Of a stretch of 64,000 nt of DNA, positions 33,335 to 44,898 are shown piece by piece; position 1 is the stretch's first letter; every line of letters begins with the position of its first letter. The notes under the pieces were generated by a model. It was not told the DNA's origin and did no database searches. It worked only from the letters and a program-made list of their open reading frames with translations. The position numbers and the translations under genes are program-made. Location of the stretch: positions 27,306,063 through 27,370,062 of the forward strand of contig CM020619.1 in assembly GCA_009829735.1 (NCBI GenBank), in the 5' to 3' direction. Source of the DNA: Pyropia yezoensis (taxonomy: Eukaryota; Rhodophyta; Bangiophyceae; Bangiales; Bangiaceae).

Positions 33335-35704
33335 TCAGTGGGTAGACCCACTGCCCGAGGGAGGCCACTCACGCGTAAGCGCGTACACCTCCGTGCTCCA
33401 CCGGTCGGCAATCTCACGACGGTCAATCACCCGAGTTACCTCGGTGCATAGCTGGACGAGGGTGCTGCGGCCAGCCTCCACGTCCTCCAGAGCTTTCTGG
33501 AGGCGGTCCAGCACGCCACCGAAGCAACGCGCTGACCCAACTAGCGCAGCACCTGGGGGGATATCCCCCCAGCTAACAGAGAGACCCTCCCGCATTGCGC
33601 GGGTAACTAGGGCGTCAACGCCTTCATAGCAGAGACGGGGACCCCCGTCATTCATGACAGGGGCGGGAGGTGACACTGGCGCAGCCAGAGGAGCCAGAGG
33701 AGCCGACACGGCTACCACCGGAGCCGGTGGCACCTGATACAAGGCTCGGTAGCACCCTACCAAAGGGGCTCCACCGTAACCCCGGCGGGGCTCCGCCCGA
33801 CGACAGGACACCTCACGCTCCCCACCCGCAGAGCCCCACTCTCGGGGACGACGGCCAACCGCCGCCGGTATCGGGTTACCGAACCACGGGGCAAGGACCT
33901 GAAGAGGGTCATGGATAACCATGGGAATACCCAGGTCAGGAACGGCCTCGGTGGACGCCCACCCATGGCAACTAGGCTCACCCGGCTGAGTACGCCGGAT
34001 ACTCAACGAGTGACGAGGCAAGGGGGTAGCCCCAGCCTGCGGGTCCCGGTACGGGGGAAGGGCCAACACCCCAGCCCAGTTCACGGCATCGTGAACAGCC
34101 AGCAGAGCCTCGAACTCCCGGGCCAACCCGGTGTTGGCAGCTATCAGGTCCACGCCCAACTGCGCGATGTGCCGACGGACACCCGTCGGAAGATGGAACA
34201 GGCGCCCCTGCCGACGGACGGACAGCAGGAAGGAGGACGCCTGCCCGAGGGTAACCTCAAGGGTGAAGGTACCCTGCAACGGGTGGACCGGCCGGGAGGC
34301 CAACACACTCCCGAAGTATCGGAGACAGGAGCCGGTGTCAAACCGGAAAGCTAGGGCGGGTTCCCACCCCTCCTGCCATAGCGGCGGGCGCACGGGAGTG
34401 TATACCGGCGCACGACCGTTGCCGGTCTGCAACGCACACGTTATATCCGTGCGAAACGCATCCGCCATGACACCATGGTTACGTCGCCAGCTCGACGCCG
34501 ACTTCAACCCCGCCATAGGCGGGTAGGGAGCCGTCAACGACAGATACGGGGATACCCCCGGGTAGTAATCAAAGTCGGGATACCGACCGGTACTGCCCAC
34601 CGTCTCCCCAAACGCAACCGGCTCCGCCGCCGCCGCAATCCCCCGAGCACTAGCCGGATAGTCAATCTCCCGCGGCAACGCGGGAGCAATCAGGTCGCAT
34701 ACCCCGAAGGCGGGGTCGAGGTAGACCTCACCCCGTCCCACCCGAGTACGCCAGAGCTGCGCATGCCGGTCGTCCGGCTGACTCAGGATCCAATGGTGTT
34801 CCACTCGCACCGCGTTCGGCTGGTTGACCAGCCGCACCAGCTCCCGCTCCCAACTCGGGTCCACCTTGACGCGCCGGGAGGACTCTCCACGGGGATGGGG
34901 CAGGTGGAAGTCCACCCGCATCCGCCCATCGGACTCCATTGACTCTTGCACAGTCAGGCCTCGAACCCTAGCCACCAAGTCGAACATCGACATGGCGGGT
35001 TGACCCGCCGCCACGGCGACGCCGCCACCCAACGGGGCAACTCGGGCAGGACCAGGAAGAATAGGGGGCGCCGGGGGATGCCCCACCGGAAGAGGGGCCG
35101 GCGCCGGAGTCGCACGCGGCCGAGGAGGAAGAAGAAGGGCGGGCGCCCGCCCGGAGTAACTACCGGAGTCCACTGCCATCGGTGTAGACCCACCTTGACC
35201 ACCAGACGCCCGCGGCACCGCGGGCAGAGCATCGCCGCCACCCGGACCCGACGTGGGTACCACGGGGGCAGCACGGGTGGACCCGCTACCCGCCGCAGTG
35301 GACACACCAACCGGGCGGGCACCCGCGCCGTCTTGACCCGCCGGACTGGACGGGGTGCCAACACCACCATCCGCCACGCCGGCGACACCGTCTTGAGGTA
35401 GAGCCACGCCGGTACCGGCGACAGAAGCCATCCGGGCCGCCGGAGGAGAAGCGGTAGAAGCCACCGCTGCACGCGGTTGTCCGCCACCCGACGGAGCCGT
35501 CGTGCCGCTACACACGGACGACAACCCGCCCGGCGCGCCGTCCGGGGCCACACGAACGGTCACCCGGTCGTCCTCGTCCTCCGACGAGCTCGCTAGGAAG
35601 CACTCGGCGGCGGTGGCGGAGACGGGAACGTCGTCCACCATCACCTCTTCCCCCTCTTCAGGCAGGAGGTCGTCCTCGCCCCCGGGTACCTGGGGGTCCG
35701 ACAT
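33335..35704 (-). CDS. Element D antisense ORF (aORF-D), 789 aa, function unknown
   Basis: ATG at 35704 (ACCATGT) opens an uninterrupted 789-codon frame to TGA at 33337-33335, convergent with pol and ending about 480 bases from it. The first 230 residues are acidic then Ala/Gly/Pro-rich. The central part looks folded: VRVEHHWILSQPDDRHAQLW, PVRPPLWQEGWEP, LRYFGSVL (about 34306-34320), RRQGRLFHLPTGVRRHIAQL, REFEALLAVHDAVNW. YFGSV, L[FW]HLP and the acidic helix followed by W occur in the same order and at similar spacing in aORF-B. The C-terminus is helical (LDRLQKALEDVEAG). No catalytic motif or known domain is recognised. Being intact while pol of the same element is not is notable, though not proof of selection. 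Confidence 0.7.
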   Translation of the reverse strand: MSDPQVPGGEDDLLPEEGEEVMVDDVPVSATAAECFLASSSEDEDDRVTVRVAPDGAPGGLSSVCSGTTAPSGGGQPRAAVASTASPPAARMASVAGTGVALPQDGVAGVADGGVGTPSSPAGQDGAGARPVGVSTAAGSGSTRAAPVVPTSGPGGGDALPAVPRASGGQGGSTPMAVDSGSYSGRAPALLLPPRPRATPAPAPLPVGHPPAPPILPGPARVAPLGGGVAVAAGQPAMSMFDLVARVRGLTVQESMESDGRMRVDFHLPHPRGESSRRVKVDPSWERELVRLVNQPNAVRVEHHWILSQPDDRHAQLWRTRVGRGEVYLDPAFGVCDLIAPALPREIDYPASARGIAAAAEPVAFGETVGSTGRYPDFDYYPGVSPYLSLTAPYPPMAGLKSASSWRRNHGVMADAFRTDITCALQTGNGRAPVYTPVRPPLWQEGWEPALAFRFDTGSCLRYFGSVLASRPVHPLQGTFTLEVTLGQASSFLLSVRRQGRLFHLPTGVRRHIAQLGVDLIAANTGLAREFEALLAVHDAVNWAGVLALPPYRDPQAGATPLPRHSLSIRRTQPGEPSCHGWASTEAVPDLGIPMVIHDPLQVLAPWFGNPIPAAVGRRPREWGSAGGEREVSCRRAEPRRGYGGAPLVGCYRALYQVPPAPVVAVSAPLAPLAAPVSPPAPVMNDGGPRLCYEGVDALVTRAMREGLSVSWGDIPPGAALVGSARCFGGVLDRLQKALEDVEAGRSTLVQLCTEVTRVIDRREIADRWSTEVYALTREWPPSGSGSTH

Positions 35705-36295
35705 GGTGCAACCGAGGTGGCAGGGGCACCCCTTGCAGAAAAGCCGAGGCCGGCTCGACCCGGTACGAGGAACGCTCGCGCGGACGAGCCAGGGAAGCGC
35801 GGGCGCCCGCGCTTATGACCACAAACGGCCACGAGAAGCGCCGCAGGCGCGCGGGTCGACCCGCGCCCCACGAGGCTACGAACGGGCTCCACCCAGGCAC
35901 CTGGGCGGGCCGGGGCCACACCCCCGTACGGGGCAACCAAGAGGGGTTCACCCCGAAACCGCCCCCGCGAAAAGCGGGAGCGGCCGCCCCCATTCACTCG
36001 GTAACACGAGAGGGGCTCCCCTACCACCAGACACCTGGTGGCGGATCCGCTTGCACCACCCCTCGGAAAGGGGGGTCGTGAACAGAACCCGCATCGGGAA
36101 TTTAACGGTCCGGAAAACGGATCGTGTGTGTACCACACAAAGGGGGGCACCCCCCTCAGACAACCTCGAAAAGGGGTGTCTGTCGCGACGGGGCGCAAAG
36201 CCCCACCCGACTGGTAAACGGTCACGCGACCCACTTACCTTCGGTAACCCGAATGCAACTCGACCCGAGGACGGGCCGAATCTAAGGCGGGGATA
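35705..36295. other. Leader of antisense ORF and 3' end of element D
   Basis: 590 bp without a convincing gene, GC-rich, between the ATG of the antisense ORF and the 3' LTR. If the antisense gene is transcribed, its promoter should be here or in the 3' LTR. It holds a 20-bp perfect palindrome AAGCGCGGGCGCCCGCGCTT at about 35796. A purine-rich AAGGCGGGGATA abuts the LTR and is the probable polypurine tract. Confidence 0.55.
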
Positions 36296-36658
36296 TGTAG
36301 CAATATGGCTGGCCGTATTGTAACCCTAATATTAGGGGGGCTACTTCTAACCCTTAGCTTTCAATTTGATAGTTCGTACTGGTCACGGTATCTATAAGTT
36401 ACGTATGACCAGAGGGACTTGCATCTTGGGGTGGAGGGTAGTTAGTAGTGTCTCCGAGGGTTTATAACGTGGGGGCCGGCGGCGAATCAACCGCCGGCCA
36501 AGGTAGAACAACAAACCCCTCCCATTTGGGCTCCCATCTTGGTCCCGTGGCTTGCGCTCCAAGGACAGCAACCTTGGCCTCCCGGTGAAGTTGGTGCCGA
36601 TCCCCCTTGGTGAGTGTTCCCTGAGAGTGGACGTGCGACGGATCCCTATTGTGCTACA
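36296..36658 (+). repeat. Element D 3' LTR
   Basis: 363-bp copy of 11282-11644 with about six substitutions. It is followed by CAATTACA, which completes one 11-bp minisatellite unit in register with the array left of the element. Confidence 0.93.
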
Positions 36659-36754
36659 CAATTACACGAACACCCGACGACCACCCGCCGACCACTTAAC
36701 AATCACCCCACGGCCCCCCGGAGACCACCCCGCGACTACCCCACGAACACCTGC
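36659..36754 (+). repeat. 11-bp minisatellite, right part (degenerate)
   Basis: After the completing CAATTACA come eight 11-bp units from 36667, for example CGAACACCCGA, CGACCACCCGC, CGACCACTTAA, CGACTACCCCA. They are degenerate versions of the CGACAACCCCA units at 11241-11281. Confidence 0.75.
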
Positions 36755-38270
36755 GAAATTGCGATAAACACGGCTTGTGGGCTGGCGCACGCCATTGAGA
36801 GGCATGCTCTCACGATGCTTGCCCGCGGCGGCGCGCCCCCACCCACTGCAGTGGCGATGACATTTGCCACCAACAATTGAGAAGGGTGCTGATTCTCTGA
36901 GCTGTTTGGTGTAGACCAGTCACCGCCTAGAGAGGCACCATCTGAGCCATGAACTGGTCTGGTACAGCTTGTTCTTGATCTTGTCCACATGGGACGAAGC
37001 TGGGAAAACTGACTCACAGCTGCTGACAATGAGTCGTTGAGGCAGTGTATGGCCGCCTGCACAAAGAATTGGTTAGTTATGCGAGCAGTTGATAGCAGCA
37101 AATCGCTGAAGTGCTGCGCTCAGCTGCGAGAACTTGCCTGAACTTCTCGGTCGCGGTCGCCCAGGTCACAGTTCATCAAGAAGCGACTGTCAAACCGACT
37201 CGTACCATTCTTCGCTCTGGAAGGATGCTTCTTCAAAGCATCTGCAACCATGCACCAGAGCCGCATTTTATCGACGCAGCAGATGTTCGGGTGTATTGTC
37301 CATCTCTTCTTGCATGTCGTGGTCCCCTCCGGGAACTCATGAACTCAGCAGGCTGCGGACTTCTGGCCCTCGCGCACGTGCGCTCCATTTCCCCGGACAC
37401 TCACATATCTGCATTCAGTGTGCTGCCGGTGTTGTGAGGCTGCCACTGTGCCGCACCAGACCGTACCACGGCCCAGCGCGTCTGCTCGGAATATGTCAAT
37501 TTTGCGGCGGTCTTCCGTCACATCCACTGCCATGAGATATTCCCATTCGTGGCGTCAGTTATGGTGCGGTCGAGAGCGCGTGCACCGCCGGACAGATGTT
37601 CCCGCCAAAAATGCGTGGGTTAAATACCAGGACTGTGAAAGAGTAAAGCTGCTTCACTGAGTTGGTGCATCGCGCAACAGGTGCCGCACATTCAAACGCC
37701 AATGAGGCTAAGCCCCAAAAAGTAAGGGACTTCCGGACAGGCTGCAAGCACCTGCCCAGTTGCCGACGGCGCAGATGCCCTCAATGAGAGGCGCCCAGGC
37801 GGACTCGTGACGTGAAATCGGAACGTTTAATCGACGTAGGATGGGTAAAAGGAGTGGCAGCTGCGGCCTAGCAGGTGTTGTGGGCGACAGGGAGAGCCTT
37901 TATCTCTTTGAGGCGGCGCCACTTCGCACTGCGCGGGCCGGCGGCCTCAAAACGCTTGCAAAGGACAGCTTCCCAAACACATCTGGAGCTTTACTCTTGG
38001 ACGACGGCCAGTGCACCCACCTCGACCTCATTGGAGTGTCGGAGCAAGAGGAATACCCTTGCGAGTGTTCGTGATCAGGTAACTTCATCTATAACTTCTG
38101 CTCATATGGGAAGCAGGAGCGTTTGGGAGAGCTACATCTGTCGCGGGCTAGACATAACTAGCCTTGTAGGGCGGTCTCCATGCGTGCTTGAAGCCTGCCA
38201 CGCTGTACACCCAGCAAGGATAGCTGCGCTGCAAAACCGTGGCTGCCTGGACAGCGGGTCCAATATCAGG
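36755..38270. other. Unassigned interval between elements D and C
   Basis: Moderate GC, short ORFs only, none with recognisable motifs. It ends at the 5' LTR of element C with TCAGG, the left target copy. Probably ordinary intergenic DNA or old transposon debris. Confidence 0.5.
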
Positions 38271-38740
38271 TGTGGCAGTATTGACCCCCAGGTAGGGGGG
38301 CAACTCGTGCCATGCAAGGGGCGGCAGGCCACTAGCCTGATCCGTTCCTCCCCCTGCATTTGGGTCCGTATTCCCTATGTTTGGGATAGTTAGCTTAGTA
38401 GTAAATCCAACTTGGATTTTGAGGGTCCTCTGCTTTTATCGTCTTGAATTTTCGTGTGGCCCGGTGGGCAGGTGCTGGGGTGGGAGATTCTGAGTGGCGA
38501 GATTCTGAGGGGACCCTGGGGGGGCTAGGGGAGGGACAGCGGGGCTTGGCCCTGCGTCCCCGTCCCGACCAAGAAACTGTTTGACCACACACCATCTTCT
38601 TGTTTGTTAGTGGGGGGATTGCCCCACAACAGGGATAGAGTGTGTGCGACTTGCACTTCTTCCGGTTCCCCCGACACGGGAGGCAGCCCTTGTACACCGC
38701 CCCAACTTGGGTGCCGTGTGTGCTTGTGGTTTTTGCCACA
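38271..38740 (+). repeat. Element C 5' LTR
   Basis: 470 bp, TGTGGCA...TGCCACA, colinear with the B LTR with scattered substitutions. Internal bases 38328-38457 have no counterpart in the 3' LTR of this element. Confidence 0.93.
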
Positions 38741-38742
38741 TT

Positions 38743-38760
38743 TGGTGGAGCAGCAGGGGA
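38743..38760 (+). promoter_or_regulatory. Element C primer-binding site
   Basis: TGGTGGAGCAGCAGGGGA two bases after the LTR, identical to B and D. Confidence 0.85.
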
Positions 38761-38859
38761 CAGAGTTAAACTTTACCTCCGGGTGCACCCGGGCGTAGGG
38801 GGCCCTCTGTCTCAGAGGAACGGTGGACTTGGACCGTGTCATACGGATCGTCATGCAAC

Positions 38860-40807
38860 ATGGCTAGCTCGGACCCCCCGTCGTCCGGGGAGTACACGGG
38901 TGACGCACGTACTTCAGTGCCTTTGAATACTGGTGAGACACAGGTGGGTTTACCTGGGGTCGCAGAGGGACTGGAGGTCCCTCAAGCCAGCAGGGCTGGA
39001 AGTGCGGGCGGGCAACAGGCCACCCCGACTCAGTCGGGAGTTCACTCGGGTGACACTTCTGATGTGGGTGGGCCGAAGTCTGGCCACCGTGTGGTATACT
39101 CAACGGGAACGTCCCAAGGGGCGAGGACTGTCCCCGCGGGTTCCACTCGGGTTGGAGCCAACTTTGGCTTGGAGCCGTCGCCAACTAGGCTTTCGGAGGA
39201 CGGCGGACCTTCGTCGGTCGGCGATGGGCTCGCGCCCATGCCCCCGGTTGAGACCCCTGAGGAACGTGGTTACCCCTCAGGTGGACTCCCGGAGGCGGAC
39301 CGAGACTCAACTGGAGTCGACAATCCACTCCTCGCGGAAACTTTCCGTCGGGAGGCGACCAATGTGTTGCGGCAGACTTTGCCGGACCTGGTGGTCACGA
39401 TGACGAATACTATTCTGAATCAGATTGTGGCGAGTTTGCCAGATGGCCTTAATGTCCAGACCGGATTGGGGCTTTCGAGCCCGCAGGCGTAGGGGGAATC
39501 CCTCCTCACGCCTATCTCGGGTCGCCCCGAACAGGTAGCGACACCTGTGACTCCCAACGAGGGAGCCACACCATACTCGGTGAGGCGTACGCCCTCCACG
39601 GGGGAGTTTCCCCCGGAATCGCCGGCGGCTACACCGAGCTCGCCGCGCCAGAATTCAGGCACCGAGGGTCAACTTACCCCAGTGCCACAGCGGCTGTTCC
39701 CTCAACGTGAGGTGCCGCCCAAGATCCAGGTAGCCAGCCCGGTCTACCAGAGGATCTTTGACTGTGAGACCTACGCCCTCCACAACAAGTCGGTGGCGTA
39801 TGGTCCTGTCCAGGCCCGAGCCATGGGCCGTGCCAAGAAGAATGCACTTCACTCTTTTGGGCACAAAGCGGAGTGGGATGGAACTTCCCCCTTCCGTGTC
39901 TTTGAGTTTTTACGTCGTTTCACAAAAGCCTGTGACGACAACGCCATCAGTGAAGGCATGGCTTTCTACATGCTACAGGAGTTTACGAAGGGCGACCTGC
40001 GGACAGAACTTATGTCCGTCATGCCCAGCTCCTCAAGTGGAGGCGCTGGTGAGGTGACGTCCTATTTTGGAGCTCGTCAACTGGTTGTTGAGAGCCATGG
40101 TTGATGAAGCGGCGCTGCCTTCTCAAGTCGAGGAGTATACGCAAGCCCATCAGGAAGAGGCGGAGGACGAGTTGACCTTTGCGGAGCGAGTTCGTAAGCT
40201 CCACAATTTTTCTGAGTTCCTTCATCCACAAGCTGTGGTGAAGAGTCGGTTTGTGGAGGGACTCCATTGGTCAGTCCGGATGGAGACCCGGGAGCATAAC
40301 ACTGCCCGGGCGACCCTGGCCGAGCTGGCTAGGTTCGCCTACCGCAGAGGTGAGGCCTACCGCAAGTTGCGGGAGGAACAACGCCAGGAGCGTCAAGCCG
40401 AGTTGGCCAAGGAACGCGAGGAGGCGCGCCAGGCCAGAGAGTTGAGAGAGGCACGCCTAATCCGCAAGGAAAGGGTGGTAGCTGCCGTGGGAACTTCCCA
40501 GGGTACCTTTTTGTCTTCCCCAGTCGGGAAGACCCCTCCGGGAACTGACAATCGGTGTTGGAACTGCAACTCCGATGGACACTGGGCATATGAGTGCCCC
40601 AAGTTGAGTAAACGCATCCAACAACTTGTTAGGCATGCGAGTAAGAAGTCGGCTACGAACGAAGTACGTTCACGCCGCGAGGGTGGGTCTCGACCGGTGG
40701 TGGCGGTCGCCCTACCCTCGGCGGAGGAGGCGGACACGTCGTCCTCGGACTCGTCGTCTTCCCCTTTGCCTTCAGATTCGGACGCCAAGTCGGCGGGAAT
40801 CAAATGA
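38860..40807 (+). pseudogene. Element C gag, +1 shift plus one nonsense codon
   Basis: ATG at 38860 corresponds to 14245 of element B. TAG at 39490-39492 replaces a CAG codon of B. The first frame ends TGA at 40102-40104 and the +1 frame runs to TGA at 40805-40807, with zinc knuckle CWNCNSDGHWAYEC at 40556-40597. The overlap is the same as in B, so the frame break is a family trait. An ATG at 40804 overlaps the stop. Confidence 0.8.
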
Positions 40808-40962
40808 CCGTTGGAGCTGGCCGTCCGAAGATCATGACGGCAGCCTCGGCCAAGTGGGCCAAGAGGACGAACTAACCGTGCCGGATACTGCGGCGACCTA
40901 AGGGAGTCCGCCCACCCCGGGTAGGACTCCCCAAGAACGTCAACCCACGTCGGGTCATCGCG

Positions 40963-43900
40963 GTGCTGACGGGTGAGAACTTCCAGGTGGCTGGACGGGT
41001 GCAACTCGCCCCCGGCCGTGCCACCAGTGCCCGTATCGTACTTGATACTGGGTCAGGAGCCTCCTTGATACGCAAGTCGCTATTACCAAAGGAGATGAAG
41101 CTCCAACGCTGGAGGTCTAAAGCTGACCATCTGATCGATATCAATGGTGGGGTACTTCCCATCGTTGGTGCCGTGACCCTACCAACTAGGTTGGGGACCC
41201 ATGAGGTCGACGTGACCTATGGAGTAGTTGAGAATATATCGGTACCCCGGCTTCTGGGTACCCCTTATGTTGTAACACAAATGCCTTTGATTTGTGGCCC
41301 TGAGTATTGGGTCAAGTTGATGAATGGGGAAACCATCCCCGTCCTTGGTAAGGGAAAGTCTGTGGCTCCTGTGACAGTCTCACAGTCGAAGCCTGCTTGC
41401 TCTGTGAGAGAAGGGCTTACTGCTACCCTGCGTTTAGCCCGTAAAGTCACGTTGCCCCCCAACTCGGTGGCGCACGTTGACGTTGTAACTGATTATACGG
41501 GGAACGGGTTGGTGCACCCTCACCCCCGTCTTGCTCGCAAGCACCAAGTGCATGTTGCCCTTGGCACGATGGACTCCAAAGCAAGAGTTCCGTGGAGGAT
41601 CCAGGTTATGAACCTGAGCTCGTCGCCCAAGTACTTCAAGTCGGGAGCCAAGTTCGGCTATATCGACCAACATGAGGGACCGGTATTAGCGGTCACCCTC
41701 AATGCGGGCGCGAGTAGCGACCCGAATTCCGGAAAGGAGAAGCACCAAGCCAAGTCGGCCGCCTCTCCTCGGCCCCATGTGAACATGGAGGGTGTTCCAC
41801 CCAGGTTGAGGGTTCAATTTGAACGCCTCTTGGACCAATATCACAAGTAGTGGGATGGTCGATTGGGACTCATGAGAGCTACCCAACACCGGATCGAGTT
41901 GAAACCCGGTGCACCCCCTATACGCCAACAACCGTATGGGGGAGGACCCCGTTCAAGGGCCCTCGTCAAGGAGCAAGTCGCTCGTATGGAGGCCCTCGAC
42001 GTGATCGAGGCCAGCCATGCCGAGTGGGCGAGTCCGGTGGTTATCGTCCCCAAAGTTGATGGGACCTCCCGGTTCTGTATCGACTACCGTAAGCTCAATG
42101 AGAGTACGGTAAAGGACAGTTATCCCCTACCTAGGATGGACGACTGTCTGGACTCTCTGGGGGAGGCAAACGTGTTCTCTACCCTGGATTGTAACGCGGG
42201 GTACTGGCATATCCCCATTGCCCCGGAGGACTGGCATGAAACTACCTTTACCTGTCACTGTGGTACCTACCAGTGCCAGCGTCTACCGTTTGGTCTGTGT
42301 AACGCGCCGGCAACTTTCCAGCGCGCTATGGACAGGATTCTGGCCGGAGTACGGTGGCAGATCTGTCTCGTGTACCTAGACGATGTCGTTGTGTTCTCCC
42401 GAAGTCCGGAGGAACACATTGGCCATCTTGGCCAGGTGTTCAAGTTACTTGCTGACGCCGGTGTGTCACTGAAGGCAAGTAAGTGCCACCTCTTCACTCA
42501 AGAGGTGGAATACTTGGGACATGTTGTCCATCCGGGAAGTCTCAGTGTCAACGAGAAGAACTTGAGGGCCATTCGTAAGGCTCAGTACCCCCGGACCCAG
42601 ACCCAGATGAGGAGCTTCCTCGGGATGTGTAACGTGTACCGATGTTTCACCAAGGGCTTCGCCAAGGTGGCGAAGCCGTTGAATGAGCTAGTGAGCTCAA
42701 CGCTACCGAGGAACCTGCCTCCCCCAAGTCGGGTGGAGCAGGAATCCTTTGAGACTCTTCGGGACCTTCTGCTGAAGCCCCCTATCCTGGCTATTCCCAG
42801 GTTGGGAGGCCACTACATCCTGGATGTGGACGCTAGCTACGACCAACTTGGTTGTGTGTTGCTTCAGCAGCAGCCGGACAAGGAGTACTTGCCGGTGGGA
42901 TACTTCAGCAAGGGGCTGAACTCGGCCGAGAAGAACTACGGAGTCACCGAGTTGGAAGGACTCGCAGTGGTGTGGGCAGTGACGTCACTTCATCACAACC
43001 TAGAGGGTGAGAAGTTCCTCATCCGCTGTGACCACCGCGCGTTGCAGTTCATCTTTAAGACGGACTGTACGAACACTCATCTCAATCGGTGGAGGGTGCG
43101 ACTGGCACCCTTCAACTTTGATATTGAGTACCGACCTGGCAGGCAACATGCCCTTGCCGACGGCCTTTCTTGGGTAGCTACCGAGGGGCTGGACACTAAC
43201 CCAGTCGATGAGGACATCCCCATCGTGGGGGTAGTCACGCGCTCGGGTCAGGCGTTGAACCCCGAGGCGCCAGGGAACAAGAAGTACTTGCCCCTGTCCC
43301 TGGACGAGGTGGTGAAGGCCCAGGCCGAAGATCCCTCTTGCAAGTCGCAGAGGGATACACTGGATACAGTGGCGGAGACGCGGTTCTTTCTGGGAGACGA
43401 TGGCCTCCTCATGAGGAGGGGGGTATTCCAGGGGACCGAACAACTTGTCGTCCCCGCATCCCTCAAGGACAGTATCCTTGAGAGGGAGCACAACGCTCCC
43501 ACGGGTGGACACCTGGGGTCTAGTAAACTGTACCAGACCCTGAGGACTAGGTACTACTGGCCGTCCATGGTGGTGGACATCTACAGTTGGGTGGCTGCCT
43601 GCACAAGTTGTGCACAGAACCGTCTGATGGAACGGCGGCCTACTACGGCTATGCTATTGTTCCCGGCCAAGGAGCCCTTTGCCGCGTTGGCGATGGACAT
43701 CCTTGGGCCACTGCCAGTGACCGAGGAGGGCAACCAGTACCTCCTGGTCATCTGTGACCGCTTCACGAAGCTTACGCGAGCGATCCGACTGGCAGAGATC
43801 ACGGCCATGTCGGTCGTGTCAGTCTTCCCAGATCACTGGGTTGCCGCGTATGGCATTCCGGATAGTACACTATCGGACAATGGACCGCAATTTGCGTCCG

Positions 43901-44787
43901 TACTGTTTCAGGGGGTGCTGGATATGTTGGGGTTTACGGCAAACTATGCCACCCCCTACCACCCACAAACTAATGGGCAGGTGGAGCGCTTCAACAAACC
44001 TATTGTTCGGCAGCTGCGCCACTATGTGAGTGAGCACGTGAAAACGTGGGACCAATTCATTTCTATTCTTACCACTGCCTACAATTCGCAGGTTCACTCA
44101 TCTACCGGGGAAGTACCTCTCGCTTTTGTGACCCCCCGTCGCGTGCGGTCTATCGCCGTGCGGCGGCCGCCCCCAACTAGAGAGCATGGTGGCAGTACGC
44201 CTACTCCTACTGAGAGTAAGGCGGAGTTCGCTGCTAGGCCTGAAAAACTCATCCCTAAAGTCAGGGCTGAGATGGACAGAGCACAAAAGCGCTACAAGCG
44301 TACCTTTGACAAAAAGGTGCGCAACGCCAAGCACGTCCCCAAGCAGGGTGACTGGGTACTGATTCACTCACACACCCCAACTGGGGGTAAGTTGGTATTC
44401 CAGACGAAGGGGCCGTACCAGGTCCTTCGTACTGATGGGCGGCGCTTCACCATCGAAAGTGACGATGGGGTCCGCACAGTGAACGGACAGGACGTGGTCA
44501 AAGTTGCACCACCGCCTGAAAGCGACCCAGCTTGGGCGCGTGCGTTGGAAGCGTGGCGCCTCCCCTCGCTGCCTGCGGCCAAACGGGGCCCGCAGGAGTA
44601 CGTGTTCGATAATTTCATCGACCACGGCTGGGATGAGGACACTGACCGCCTCATGTTGAGGGTCTGTTGGTTCGGCTACAAAGCCAAGGATGATACGTGG
44701 GAGTATGTGGAGGACCTTCCCGCTGAGAAGGTCCGGGCTTACTGTGCCCGGAATGAGATAGACCCTAACAGCCCCCCCTCAACGTGA
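40963..44787 (+). pseudogene. Element C pol polyprotein with one nonsense codon
   Basis: Same frame and domain order as pol B: protease DTGSGASLI, RT YLDDVVVFS, RNase H DVDASYDQLG, integrase MDILGPLPVTEEG, LSDNGPQFAS and QVERFN, chromodomain-like FGYKAKDDTWEYVEDLP. TAG at 41848-41850 lies between protease and RT, where B has TTG. The position that is TAG in B (19417) is GAG here, so the two copies carry different lesions and the integrase C-terminal region is continuous in C. Confidence 0.88.
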
Positions 44788-44898
44788 GGGAAGGCCGAGT
44801 AACAGTGCCAAGAGAGTGCTTCAAGTCGAAGTGGTACGCAGAGTGGCTTTCAACTACAGCCCTGACCCTCACACTCTCACAACAAAGGCAGCTGCCAA

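Larger units (their letters stand above)
30291..35035 (+). repeat. Right copy of 4.7-kb duplicated block (probable unmerged contig end)
   Basis: Same 4745-bp block as 25046-29790. Errors concentrate in its first 1.3 kb, next to the gap, while the last part is clean and carries the intact antisense ORF. The pattern is the mirror image of the left copy. Confidence 0.85.
11282..36658 (+). mobile_element. Element D: Ty3/gypsy chromovirus-like LTR retrotransposon, host of nested element B
   Basis: Bounded by two 363-bp LTRs (11282-11644 and 36296-36658) with TGTAG...CTACA ends that differ at six positions by eye. Flanks CAACC and CAATT are probably a mutated 5-bp target duplication. Order: LTR, primer-binding site, gag, pol, hairpin array, antisense ORF, LTR. 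The span includes the nested element B (13656-23035 plus its target duplication) and a probable assembly duplication (30291-35035 repeating 25046-29790). Without both the element is about 10.7 kb. Pol has two in-frame stops, so this copy is probably not autonomous. Confidence 0.9.

Noticed and set aside
30291-35035. Real tandem duplication of pol and antisense ORF within element D
   Set aside because: Equal lengths, a 500-N spacer, and homopolymer indels clustered next to the gap in each copy point to unmerged contig ends.
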